This document shows positions 49,846-56,187 of a DNA stretch of 64,000 nucleotides, piece after piece. This DNA is from a virus. Position 1 is the stretch's first letter. Each line of letters starts with the position of its first letter. The notes under the pieces were generated by a model, which was given only the letters and a program-made list of their open reading frames with translations, made no database searches and was not told where the DNA came from. Location: positions 34,029 to 98,028 of the IMG/VR virus record IMGVR_UViG_3300034073_002131; one strand, 5' to 3'. The position numbers were made by a program, and so were the translations under genes.

Positions 49846-50154
49846 ATGACTGACAAAGTAATGAACTATACCCCTGAACAGGTTCAGGAACTGGTCCAGA
49901 AGTATCAGCAAGGCGTTAGCGTTGAGCAACTGGCCGAGCAAGTAGGTAAATCCGTGCGTTCGGTGGTTGCTAAGCTGAGCCGCGAGGGTGTGTATGTGGC
50001 TAAGACTCGGAACACACAGGCGGCCCGAGTCACCAAAGCTGAGCTGGTAGAGCGCATCGCCCGAGTATGCGATCGTAATAGTGAACAGTTTGAAAGCCTA
50101 GAAAAAGCAAATCAGGATGTTTTGACCCGCCTGGTCGAAGTGCTCAAAGCCTGA
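49846..50154 (+). CDS. Small HTH-like protein, family copy 3
   Basis: 102 residues from ATG 49846 with GGAGAA upstream. KVMNYTPEQVQELVQKYQQG, SVEQLAEQVGKSVRSVVAKL and SREGVYVAK keep the HTH-like core; the C-terminal helical half (AELVERIARVCDRNSEQFES) diverges from copies 1 and 2. Its upstream region is rich in repeats and promoters, which suggests tight control. It is followed by the long non-coding RNA. Confidence 0.75.
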   Translation: MTDKVMNYTPEQVQELVQKYQQGVSVEQLAEQVGKSVRSVVAKLSREGVYVAKTRNTQAARVTKAELVERIARVCDRNSEQFESLEKANQDVLTRLVEVLKA

Positions 50155-50180
50155 TCCCCCGGGGCTGCAAAAATTTACTC

Positions 50181-50209
50181 TTGCGGCCTCCACCTAAACA
50201 GTGTATAAT
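50181..50209 (+). promoter_or_regulatory. Promoter of the long non-coding RNA
   Basis: TTGCGG (50181-50186), spacer 17, TATAAT (50204-50209) preceded by TG. Transcription should start near 50216, at the foot of a 12-bp helix. Confidence 0.75.
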
Positions 50210-50602
50210 ATTATTTATAGTTTGGGAAGGGCGATATAGATCGCACAAACAGAGTCCACTTAGCCAACTACAAGTGTACATACCTAAGTATTGGACTCAA
50301 GTTTGATTCCCAAACTATCTACTATACTTTATTACTAGGGCGACAGCGGTCACAGCGATATACTACTGCTATGTGATACGTCTTAATTGTGGAGAACTAC
50401 ATGACCGAGCCACAGCCCCACTCTCAGAAAGGCAGCAGTTAGTTACTGCTAGCAGATGGTAATATTGGTCTGTAGTTTTATAATGTCTGGCTCTGCTGGC
50501 GCTTGAGGCTAGTATGGGGTATCAGTAAATACTCCAGAACACAATATAGCGAGCAACCAGACCCTAAACTAGAGCAATCCCAACCATCGTTGCTGCTTTT
50601 CC

Positions 50603-50695
50603 CCTATTCCTCTGATGAGCTCACCGAGAGCGAAACCCAAACCCGAAAACTGGTGCCCCATGCCCAGCAGACTACGGTTTAGGGTCAGGAATTGG
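50603..50695 (+). ncRNA. Type I hammerhead ribozyme
   Basis: All core elements are present: stem I ATTCCT (50606-50611) pairs with AGGAAT (50687-50692), extended past a T-T mismatch by CC/GG; CTGATGA (50612-50618); stem II GCTC (50619-50622) with GAGC (50628-50631) and loop ACCGA; GAAA (50632-50635); stem III ACCC then AAACC (50635-50643) pairs with GGTTT, one bulged A, GGGT (50676-50685); cleavage nucleotide C50686, so the site is GTC. Predicted cut between 50686 and 50687. All invariant core bases, including the 10.1 G-C 11.1 and 15.1 A-U 16.1 pairs, fit. It would cut the long RNA into about 470 and 112 nt. Confidence 0.85.
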
Positions 50696-50767
50696 TCCTT
50701 TCACTTCCCGGTCTGCCAGGACGCTAAACTGTGCAGGGACGGCACAACCCTAAAAGTGCCTAGTCAA

Positions 50768-50797
50768 GCCCACCAGTGCAAACTGGTGGGCTTTTTT
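50768..50797 (+). terminator. Rho-independent terminator of the long RNA
   Basis: GCCCACCAGT (50768-50777), GNRA-type loop GCAA, ACTGGTGGGC (50782-50791), then T6. Confidence 0.9.
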
Positions 50798-50817
50798 ATT
50801 TGAGGTTAGGCGCCCCT

Positions 50818-50847
50818 ATTATACAGTGCTAAAGCAATATGTGTCAA
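50818..50847 (-). promoter_or_regulatory. Leftward promoter antisense to the long RNA
   Basis: Minus strand TTGACA (50847-50842), spacer 18, TATAAT (50823-50818) preceded by TG. It starts about 10 nt beyond the long RNA's terminator and points back through it; no minus-strand gene lies downstream for several kilobases. Confidence 0.6.
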
Positions 50848-50887
50848 GACGAAATTTGTAGGTGTTATGACCCTAAACTGTGTTAGT

Positions 50888-50922
50888 CTTTAATATGGGC
50901 TAGCCCGTATTAAAGTTTTCTT
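50888..50922 (+). terminator. Thirteen-bp hairpin with T-rich tail
   Basis: CTTTAATATGGGC (50888-50900) pairs with GCCCGTATTAAAG (50903-50915), one pair being T-G, followed by TTTTCTTT. The remainder of 50848-51022 shows no gene. Confidence 0.6.
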
Positions 50923-50972
50923 TAATTGACCCTAAGCCGTATGAAGTCTCCACAGGCCACACCCACCAAAAC

Positions 50973-51009
50973 AAAACCCCCAAGACCTATGCGGTTTTGG
51001 GGGTTTTTT
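50973..51009. terminator. Bidirectional terminator between ncRNA region and minus-strand operon
   Basis: AAAACCCCCAA (50973-50983) pairs with TTGGGGGTTTT (50997-51007). T-runs follow on both strands, so it can stop rightward read-through and end the leftward HTH-like gene transcript. Confidence 0.8.
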
Positions 51010-51022
51010 AACTTGCAACGAC

Positions 51023-51334
51023 TTAGGGTCGGTTATTCTTGGATAATTCGCGTTCGATGACCTCTAAGACACCTTTATTGACCTTTTCTAGACTTTCAAG
51101 CAGTTCAAGGTTCATGTTGAGCAGCAAGGCAATCCGTTCGATATATTCCGACTTTTTAACCGGGACCTCACCACGCTTGTTTAGGTACTGTTTTTTCTGG
51201 TACACCTCGAGCGAGCTGAGCTTGGCAATTATGCTCCTGGTTGGGACCTGGAGCTCTTGAGCCAGCTCCTCCACGGGGACCCCAGCCCTATATTGTTGTA
51301 CTAGACGGTCAGTGATTTCTTTAGTATATTTCAT
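51023..51334 (-). CDS. Small HTH-like protein, family copy 4
   Basis: 103 residues from ATG 51334. MKYTKEITDRLVQQYRAGVP, then VEELAQELQVPTRSIIAKLS and SLEVYQKKQYLNKRGEVPVK keep the family core, with more divergence than the other three copies and on the opposite strand. It follows a 260-residue gene by 4 nt and is probably its operon partner. Confidence 0.72.
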   Translation of the reverse strand: MKYTKEITDRLVQQYRAGVPVEELAQELQVPTRSIIAKLSSLEVYQKKQYLNKRGEVPVKKSEYIERIALLLNMNLELLESLEKVNKGVLEVIERELSKNNRP

Positions 51335-51338
51335 GTTG

Positions 51339-52121
51339 TTAGTCGTCCCAGGGCATATCTGCAACTTTAACGTGTTTTGGACCCTCAACCAGAGCACTTG
51401 CAAAAATCTCATCTGGTACTAAGGGTTGGGGCATCCTGTCCCAGGTCCACGGGTCTAGGATTAGGTAGGGTGTTCGAAGCTGTGGATGGCAAACCCAAAT
51501 TTGCGTCAACATGGTAAGTACAAGTTTAGGCACACTACGCCAAGGCTCCGCTAGCCCAGTAAGTTGCCAAGTTGTAAGTGCACTTTTATACCTACCCTGT
51601 TTTTGGCCAGTTTTGTATAACAACCCTTGCTGCCTGAGCTCAACTAACTCCTGGGACCCTAAATCGCACAGGTGTGGGTTCTGGCGAGCCCACAGTAGGC
51701 ACTCATATAAATCTTTGGAGATCACACGGTCTAGACCGATTAGCGGCCAGCTCTGGTATGGAACTCCCCGATCTCGTTTTTGTGCTAGCATGATAGTAGG
51801 AGCTAGTGAGCTCCAATTTACCGAACCAGGATCACTTTGACGCCGGACTAGGTGGCTGCGATTTACTCGATTTACTAGCCTCCACAAGCCCAAGTCCCAA
51901 TCGCTGCAAATATTGATACGGAGGGTTTTAGGAATGTCTACCACACCATTAGGATCTAAGATAAGATTCCAGCGGGTATAGTGTGCCACGATTTGAGGCC
52001 ACAGCCAATCTTCTTTTAGCTGTAGCTGTTGTTCCGCAACCCAAACCTCCAACACCTTAGGGTCAGTTGTATTAGCGATTTCATGTAGTGGGATTGCTTC
52101 CAGCTTATTTAGTTTTTGCAT
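51339..52121 (-). CDS. Hypothetical protein, 260 residues
   Basis: Starts at ATG 52121 (MQKLNKLEAIPLHEIANTTD). It is Trp/Leu-rich (KEDWLWPQIVAHYTRWNLIL, DPWTWDRMPQPLVPDEIFAS) and mostly helical. Not recognised. It shares an operon with an HTH-like gene and is preceded by a structured leader of about 230 nt, so its expression may be regulated at the RNA level. Confidence 0.65.
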   Translation of the reverse strand: MQKLNKLEAIPLHEIANTTDPKVLEVWVAEQQLQLKEDWLWPQIVAHYTRWNLILDPNGVVDIPKTLRINICSDWDLGLWRLVNRVNRSHLVRRQSDPGSVNWSSLAPTIMLAQKRDRGVPYQSWPLIGLDRVISKDLYECLLWARQNPHLCDLGSQELVELRQQGLLYKTGQKQGRYKSALTTWQLTGLAEPWRSVPKLVLTMLTQIWVCHPQLRTPYLILDPWTWDRMPQPLVPDEIFASALVEGPKHVKVADMPWDD

Positions 52122-52176
52122 CGAGTTTTTGTGTAAAAATTGGGGGTATAAAAATATATAATAATTCTTTAAAAAA

Positions 52177-52339
52177 TAAACAATTCGCCAACCTATTAAG
52201 TTGGTAGTGATTAACACCTCTAGTTTTAAAAACAACTGCACTAGGCTTACTGGTCCTCTGGGTCCCTCGCGAAACGTCGCCAGGTCCTGCATAGCTTTGT
52301 GCAGTTGTTTTAAACTAGGGTTTAATCACCAATTGTTTA
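52177..52339 (-). ncRNA. Structured leader RNA candidate upstream of the 260-residue protein
   Basis: Nested helices: TAAACAATT (52177-52185) with AATTGTTTA (52331-52339); hairpin CCAAC/GTTGG (52188-52204); GTGATTAA (52207-52214) with TTAATCAC (52322-52329); CTAGTTT plus AAAACAACTGCAC (52220-52241, 2-nt bulge) with 52299-52318, 20 bp in all; inside, CTGG/CCAG (52250-52283) and GCGA/TCGC (52269-52280). Promoter and downstream gene put it on the minus strand as a 5' leader. It could be a riboswitch-like or protein-binding element. It does not match a riboswitch class I know. Confidence 0.6.
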
Positions 52340-52359
52340 ATCTCTTTAGATATAACAAT

Positions 52360-52388
52360 ATTATATCATACTTTTTTGTGTTTTGCAA
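52360..52388 (-). promoter_or_regulatory. Promoter for the structured leader and downstream genes
   Basis: Minus strand TTGCAA (52388-52383), spacer 17, TATAAT (52365-52360). Start expected near 52353. Confidence 0.65.
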
Positions 52389-52415
52389 GCCAAAATTTAG
52401 TTGAGCCCTGAGTTA

Positions 52416-52607
52416 TTAGTCGTGTTGGACCCGGACATAGCAATCTGTGTACATTGGGGTACTGGTAAATACGTAGATTTCTTTGTGTGGAAATAGTTGG
52501 TGGAAGTATAGCCTAACCTGTTCTGAGTTGATGGGTTGGTGATTGAGGTTCTTGACCCACCAGGTGTTGTGGTTGAGTACTTCTATAAATTGTGGAGGGT
52601 TATTCAT
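52416..52607 (-). CDS. Small hypothetical protein
   Basis: 63 residues from ATG 52607 (MNNPPQFIEVLNHNTWWVKN), overlapping the upstream gene by 8 nt. Ends IYVFTSTPMYTDCYVRVQHD. Compact alpha/beta; unrecognised. Confidence 0.6.
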   Translation of the reverse strand: MNNPPQFIEVLNHNTWWVKNLNHQPINSEQVRLYFHQLFPHKEIYVFTSTPMYTDCYVRVQHD

Positions 52608-52782
52608 GGCGGTCTTTTTGAAAGTCAAACCACTCATCCAATTCACTCCAGATGGCTTGGTAGATTTGAGTGTAGACGTGGTCTGGTGTGGGGTTATCGG
52701 TATGTTTATGTGCACGTTGCCAGCCTAGTTGAATGCCGGTTTCAATGCATACATCTAGGAGCGGTAGAATTTTAGGTTTCAT
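52600..52782 (-). CDS. Small hypothetical phage protein
   Basis: 60 residues (MKPKILPLLDVCIETGIQLG, then YQAIWSELDEWFDFQKDRHE). This helical protein type, starting with a conserved L..C.E.GI..G pattern, recurs in marine T4-like phages. It overlaps both neighbours (8 and 11 nt). Function unknown. Confidence 0.65.
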   Translation of the reverse strand: MKPKILPLLDVCIETGIQLGWQRAHKHTDNPTPDHVYTQIYQAIWSELDEWFDFQKDRHE

Positions 52783-52969
52783 TTACATTCCAGGTTTGTG
52801 GGTAAACAATTTGGTAGAGTTGGTCATAGGCTTTACCGATCTGACCACTCTCCAGCAATTCGAGGATCTTTTCTAGTTCGTGTTGTTGAACTGTGTATAG
52901 TGCTTGGGTGATTTCGGTTCGCCATAGGTTGGTGCTGAAATCAGGTTTTTTATAGGTATCATCCCACAC
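52772..52969 (-). CDS. Small hypothetical protein
   Basis: 65 residues (MWDDTYKKPDFSTNLWRTEI, then HELEKILELLESGQIGKAYD), predicted helical. Overlaps the neighbouring small genes, which supports coupled translation. Confidence 0.6.
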   Translation of the reverse strand: MWDDTYKKPDFSTNLWRTEITQALYTVQQHELEKILELLESGQIGKAYDQLYQIVYPQTWNVNET

Positions 52970-53252
52970 AATATCTCTCCATAATGGTTCTAATACAATC
53001 GCTAATGGTGTTAATTTCCACAGTACTATGTGGTTCCGTGTTATAGTAGACCGGCATCTGCTCTAGTTGTTGCACACAGTCTTTGGCTACTAGTTGTACT
53101 AGCTGGATTATACAATCCCGCTGGTAGGGGTCTAGTTCATCCCAGCCACCTTGGGCTATAAGCCCGCTGTTATAGAGCAGCTCTTCAAAGGGATGGTGTG
53201 GAAAGTCTATAGGATTTGTGGTGTTTGTCTGGTGCATCATTTGTCTCGTCAT
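52959..53252 (-). CDS. Hypothetical helical protein
   Basis: About 97 residues if started at ATG 53252 (MTRQMMHQTNTTNPIDFPHH); further starts upstream (53300) and downstream (53240) exist, and the first would lie deep in the preceding gene. Middle part SGLIAQGGWDELDPYQRDCI and LVQLVAKDCVQQLEQ is helical. Unrecognised. Confidence 0.55.
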   Translation of the reverse strand: MTRQMMHQTNTTNPIDFPHHPFEELLYNSGLIAQGGWDELDPYQRDCIIQLVQLVAKDCVQQLEQMPVYYNTEPHSTVEINTISDCIRTIMERYCVG

Positions 53253-53406
53253 CAGGTATTCGTTCGCCGTCAGGCCCAATAATATCAAATCGGCCACCAC
53301 ATTGCTTACACCACCACCATGACCAGCCTAGGCCGTTGTAGTGAAATAATTTTTGGCCTGTGTGGTTGTTGGGCGGACAGGGAGTTCTGTCTAGGTTTAG
53401 GTTCAT
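53185..53406 (-). CDS. Small protein with CxxC motif
   Basis: 73 residues. GLGWSWWWCKQCGGRFDIIG carries a single CxxC and a Trp-rich stretch, reminiscent of a zinc-ribbon half. The C-terminus is hydrophilic. It overlaps the next gene by about 68 nt in another frame. Confidence 0.55.
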   Translation of the reverse strand: MNLNLDRTPCPPNNHTGQKLFHYNGLGWSWWWCKQCGGRFDIIGPDGERIPDDETNDAPDKHHKSYRLSTPSL

Positions 53407-53412
53407 AGTTCG

Positions 53413-53739
53413 TCAAAACATTTTTGTATGGTCAGTAATGCTATAACCGTGGAGGTTTAGTTTGCTTCGTGTGGGAATATTACCTCGCACATACTCATAC
53501 TTAACAAACTTTCCCAAGCCTTGATCAATTTCTTTTACAGTCTTTCCATGCCAAGGCTTGCCAAGGGTGTATTTGACTTTTACCCACTTTGCATTGTTTT
53601 CGGGAGTGCCTGTGTACTCACTTTTAAAACTGTAGTAATCACTGTGACCACCACTCATAGAAACAATATTTAGTGGACGACACCAGTCTTCTGGGTGAAT
53701 GTGATCACTATCTTCAAGAACTTGAATGGAGATCATCAT
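53413..53739 (-). CDS. Hypothetical protein, 108 residues
   Basis: Starts MMISIQVLEDSDHIHPEDWC and contains SEYTGTPENNAKWVKVKYTL and GKTVKEIDQGLGKFVKYEYV. Alpha/beta, soluble; unrecognised. Overlaps the upstream FGVE-family gene by 4 nt. Confidence 0.6.
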   Translation of the reverse strand: MMISIQVLEDSDHIHPEDWCRPLNIVSMSGGHSDYYSFKSEYTGTPENNAKWVKVKYTLGKPWHGKTVKEIDQGLGKFVKYEYVRGNIPTRSKLNLHGYSITDHTKMF

Positions 53740-54077
53740 TCAACTCCGAAATGTTGTTTAATTTCTTGATAGATTTCAAGACGAATACGCTGTTCTTTTG
53801 ACATACCATATTCTTCCCATCGGATAAGCCTAGCACATTCCCGGACAATCAACTCGGCGAACTTTTGTAAATTGACAGTTTCTTGTACCGTAAGTGTTGA
53901 TGGCACATACATCCTATACCTATCAAACTTTAACCCAGCCTGTTCAGCAAGTTCTCGAATTCGTTCGTTCATCTTGATAAATCTTCCTACATTCTTACCG
54001 CTTTTGACAATTGTTAGTTCTTGACCAATGGTAATACCACCATGTTTGTCAAGGGTTTTAAATTGTTCGTTCATCAT
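53736..54077 (-). CDS. FGVE-family small protein, copy 1
   Basis: 113 residues. After a short N-terminal part, MNERIRELAEQAGLKFDRYR, LQKFAELIVRECARLIRWEE and the terminal KQHFGVE define a family present four times in this operon. The pattern is frequent in T4-like and cyanophage genomes without a proven role. 4-nt overlaps on both sides. Confidence 0.7.
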   Translation of the reverse strand: MMNEQFKTLDKHGGITIGQELTIVKSGKNVGRFIKMNERIRELAEQAGLKFDRYRMYVPSTLTVQETVNLQKFAELIVRECARLIRWEEYGMSKEQRIRLEIYQEIKQHFGVE

Positions 54078-54385
54078 TCAACTCCAAAATGTTTCTTTAC
54101 GTCCTTCACAGCCAAATCGGCAGGCCGGGTTCTAAGTTCCACAAAGATATCGCAACATTCCCTAACAATCAACTGGGCGAACTTTTCAGGATTCAGCACA
54201 TAGACGTAATTGCTATACATCTCACCAGGCTTGGCACCAGCACCACCGTATTGAAACTTTTCCTCTAGCGATTGTTCGTAAAGTTCTAGAATTCGTGGGT
54301 TCATCTTTGTCTCTGACTGTTTTGTTTTGGGCATCGGTGGTATTTGCTTTGGTATCGGTAAACCAAACTCATCAAACTTTGTCAT
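54074..54385 (-). CDS. FGVE-family small protein, copy 2
   Basis: 103 residues with MNPRILELYEQSLEEKFQYG, LNPEKFAQLIVRECCDIFVE and the terminal KKHFGVE. A 28-residue Pro/Lys-rich extension precedes the family start; ATG at 54304 (MNPRI) could be the original start. Confidence 0.7.
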   Translation of the reverse strand: MTKFDEFGLPIPKQIPPMPKTKQSETKMNPRILELYEQSLEEKFQYGGAGAKPGEMYSNYVYVLNPEKFAQLIVRECCDIFVELRTRPADLAVKDVKKHFGVE

Positions 54386-54592
54386 TCATTCAACTCCAAA
54401 ACGTCCTTTGAAATACTTTTGATAATCAATATCCGTATCTCCCTTTGCATATTCTGCATATGCTGCACATTCCAGAATAATCAACTCGGCGAACTTTTCT
54501 GGATTCAGTTCCATATAAGAACCACCTAAACCTTCAACACCTGTTGACTCCATTGCCTGATTCATTAGTTCTTGAATTCGTAGGTTCATCAT
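54386..54592 (-). CDS. FGVE-family small protein, copy 3
   Basis: 68 residues: MMNLRIQELMNQAMESTGVE, LNPEKFAELIILECAAYAEY, GRFGVE. The shortest copy, essentially the bare family domain. Confidence 0.7.
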   Translation of the reverse strand: MMNLRIQELMNQAMESTGVEGLGGSYMELNPEKFAELIILECAAYAEYAKGDTDIDYQKYFKGRFGVE

Positions 54593-54879
54593 TATGTCTC
54601 AAAAAAGTCTACCACATCATTCGTCTGTACGTCAATAATTCTAGTCATAACAATATGGTCTTTTAGTTTAGACTTAGCGAATAGGCGTGCTTCATTCAAG
54701 TCCTCAAAATACATTTCATTACCAGCAATATCTGTACAACCATAACCAGTACCTTGTGCATCTTGCAATTCAATGTAATATTCGTTCATTTGGGGTTTTA
54801 TCTTGATGGGACCACAAAGGTGTGCATAGTCCCATGCAGGATCAAATTGACCACACTTGTAACATTGAATAAGCTGCAT
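54592..54879 (-). CDS. Hypothetical protein with N-terminal zinc-knuckle-like segment
   Basis: 95 residues. YKCGQFDPAWDYAHLCG near the start has Cys and His spacing of a small zinc site; the rest (EYYIELQDAQGTGYGCTDIA, NEARLFAKSKLKDHIVMTRI) looks like a compact alpha/beta domain. It lies inside the FGVE-family array. Confidence 0.6.
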   Translation of the reverse strand: MQLIQCYKCGQFDPAWDYAHLCGPIKIKPQMNEYYIELQDAQGTGYGCTDIAGNEMYFEDLNEARLFAKSKLKDHIVMTRIIDVQTNDVVDFFET

Positions 54880-55100
54880 TATTCAACTCCAAACCGCTGT
54901 TTAACAGCTAATATAACTTCTGGTGGCAACTCAAACCGTTCCGCCTCAATTGCATCTAAAGTTTTTAAAACGATTAGTTCACTAAATTTTTCAATAAAGT
55001 CTACTTGCGTTTGCCATGAGTTTGGTTGAGTCCGGCGATAGGCTATAGACCACGCTGCTTGATCCCATAGATCACTTACTAGTTTATTCACAGTTCCCAC
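54879..55100 (-). CDS. FGVE-family small protein, copy 4 (divergent)
   Basis: 73 residues. FIEKFSELIVLKTLDAIEAE and terminal VKQRFGVE match the family's second half; the first half (MGTVNKLVSDLWDQAAWSIA) differs from the other copies. Confidence 0.65.
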   Translation of the reverse strand: MGTVNKLVSDLWDQAAWSIAYRRTQPNSWQTQVDFIEKFSELIVLKTLDAIEAERFELPPEVILAVKQRFGVE

Positions 55101-55360
55101 CAGTTGTAAAAGTTAACGGTTTGTTTCACACTATTAGCCCAGCGATCAAATTGAGGAATAGGACAGCTTTCATCCACAAAGAACTCAGTACCAGGCCCCC
55201 AGTATCGGAAGCGATAAAGCCTGTTGCCCTTACGAGCCACACTGCCCAGCTTAAAAAAGTCACGGGTGATTTGGTAACCACGACGCCGCAACATGGTTTT
55301 AAATTGGCTAGGACTCATGCCCCACAACTGATCGCGATCGGGCTTGCTGTACTGGATCAT
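55088..55360 (-). CDS. Hypothetical basic protein
   Basis: 90 residues (SPSQFKTMLRRRGYQITRDF, KGNRLYRFRYWGPGTEFFVD), Arg- and aromatic-rich. Might bind nucleic acid, but no family is recognised. Overlaps the next gene by 13 nt. Confidence 0.6.
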   Translation of the reverse strand: MIQYSKPDRDQLWGMSPSQFKTMLRRRGYQITRDFFKLGSVARKGNRLYRFRYWGPGTEFFVDESCPIPQFDRWANSVKQTVNFYNWWEL

Positions 55361-55362
55361 GT

Positions 55363-55557
55363 TTACTCCTTGTAGTGTGCAAGTACGTTAATGGCCTCTA
55401 GCTGACCCCAAGTCAAAGCAAACCTCTGCCCATCCAGCTCGCAGTCAAAGCCCTCGCCATTCTGCCACTCGGTCAGGTAAAGTTGCTTGTCCTCACTCAT
55501 GTAGCAGTACTTGTCTAAGTCTAGTTCACGTGCAGTAACTTGGTAGGTTTTAATCAT
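55363..55557 (-). CDS. Small hypothetical protein
   Basis: 64 residues from ATG 55557 with GAGGAAAC upstream: MIKTYQVTARELDLDKYCYM, then GQRFALTWGQLEAINVLAHY. First gene after its own promoter at 55583-55611. Confidence 0.6.
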   Translation of the reverse strand: MIKTYQVTARELDLDKYCYMSEDKQLYLTEWQNGEGFDCELDGQRFALTWGQLEAINVLAHYKE

Positions 55558-55582
55558 GTTTGTTTCCTCATCAATATATAAT

Positions 55583-55611
55583 ATTATAGCACAAACAAAA
55601 AGGGCATTCAA
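55583..55611 (-). promoter_or_regulatory. Promoter overlapping a terminator
   Basis: Minus strand TTGAAT (55611-55606), spacer 17, TATAAT (55588-55583). The -35 box lies inside the stem of the terminator of the upstream gene. Confidence 0.65.
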
Positions 55612-55639
55612 GCGAATTATTTTTCGCCTAAATGCCCCT
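55596..55639 (-). terminator. Terminator after the 55647 gene
   Basis: AGGGCATT (55601-55608) pairs with AATGCCCCT (55631-55639, one bulge) and GCGAA/TTCGC stacks inside; T5 follows on the minus strand. Confidence 0.65.
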
Positions 55640-55646
55640 CAAGTGC

Positions 55647-55982
55647 TTACAGCTGAATCCAGTCAATCTCGTGTTTGTACCAAACACTCTCCATGCCATC
55701 ATACTCGTGTATAAAGAACTTTTTATGACGGTCTACCCAACATACTTCTAGCTTTTGCATATCATGGATTTCAAGACCCTCTAGCAGATTAGTGCATTCT
55801 AGCTCAGCAATCTCCTTAGCTAAATCTAGGGCATCTCCCCAAAAACCCTCATCAATAGCCCTGCATAGCTTGGCATCTACACACAACCTCCAGATACCGT
55901 GCCGGGTAAACCAACCACCGCCATACGCTCCACTAACCAGCACAGCAACTTGACCTTGTTCGTTTATGTAGTAATTACCCAC
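55647..55982 (-). CDS. Hypothetical phage protein
   Basis: About 111 residues if started at GTG 55982 (GNYYINEQGQVAVLVSGAYG), preferred because AAGGAG lies 10 nt upstream and the overlap is then only 8 nt; an ATG-like start at 56033 is possible. VSGAYGGGWFTRHG and LDLAKEIAELECTNLLEG occur in related phage proteins of unknown function. Confidence 0.6.
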   Translation of the reverse strand: MGNYYINEQGQVAVLVSGAYGGGWFTRHGIWRLCVDAKLCRAIDEGFWGDALDLAKEIAELECTNLLEGLEIHDMQKLEVCWVDRHKKFFIHEYDGMESVWYKHEIDWIQL

Positions 55983-56187
55983 GGTATGCCCACTCCTTAA
56001 TCTGAATTCTAGCTTGATCAATAGCTTCCTCACAGTGTGGTAGTGGCCCCCTATAGCTGTCTAGCAATACCTGATCTACTCTAGCCAGTAGAACATGAAT
56101 AAACCACTCGGTAGGTTCTACATTAAGTGGAGCTTGCATACGACTATCGGTCCACATCTGATACACTTCTTCACTTAGCTTGTTCAC
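55975..56187 (-). CDS. Small hypothetical protein
   Basis: 70 residues from a GTG start (NKLSEEVYQMWTDSRMQAPL, then ARVDQVLLDSYRGPLPHCEE), helical. The start overlaps the end of the next upstream small gene by 17 nt. Confidence 0.6.
   Translation of the reverse strand: MNKLSEEVYQMWTDSRMQAPLNVEPTEWFIHVLLARVDQVLLDSYRGPLPHCEEAIDQARIQIKEWAYRG

Larger units (their letters stand above)
50216..50798 (+). ncRNA. Long structured non-coding RNA, about 580 nt, with embedded hammerhead
   Basis: No credible reading frame lies between 50155 and 51022, yet there is a promoter (50181-50209) and a strong terminator (50768-50797). The RNA is rich in helices: ATAGTTTGGGAA (50217-50228) pairs with TTCCCAAACTAT (50307-50318); GCGAT/ATCGC closes a hairpin at 50231-50244; GAGTCCA/TGGACTC at 50252-50298; AGCAGT/ACTGCT near 50435-50450; GGGGTAT/ATACTCC at 50516-50534; GGCAC/GTGCC at 50741-50760. 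Large phage RNAs such as GOLLD and ROOL have similar size and context, but I cannot confirm membership in either class. Confidence 0.7.

Noticed and set aside
50615-50803. A 62-codon frame across the ribozyme and terminator
   Set aside because: It runs through the hammerhead core and the terminator stem, has no ribosome site, and its Pro/Arg-rich translation looks non-coding.
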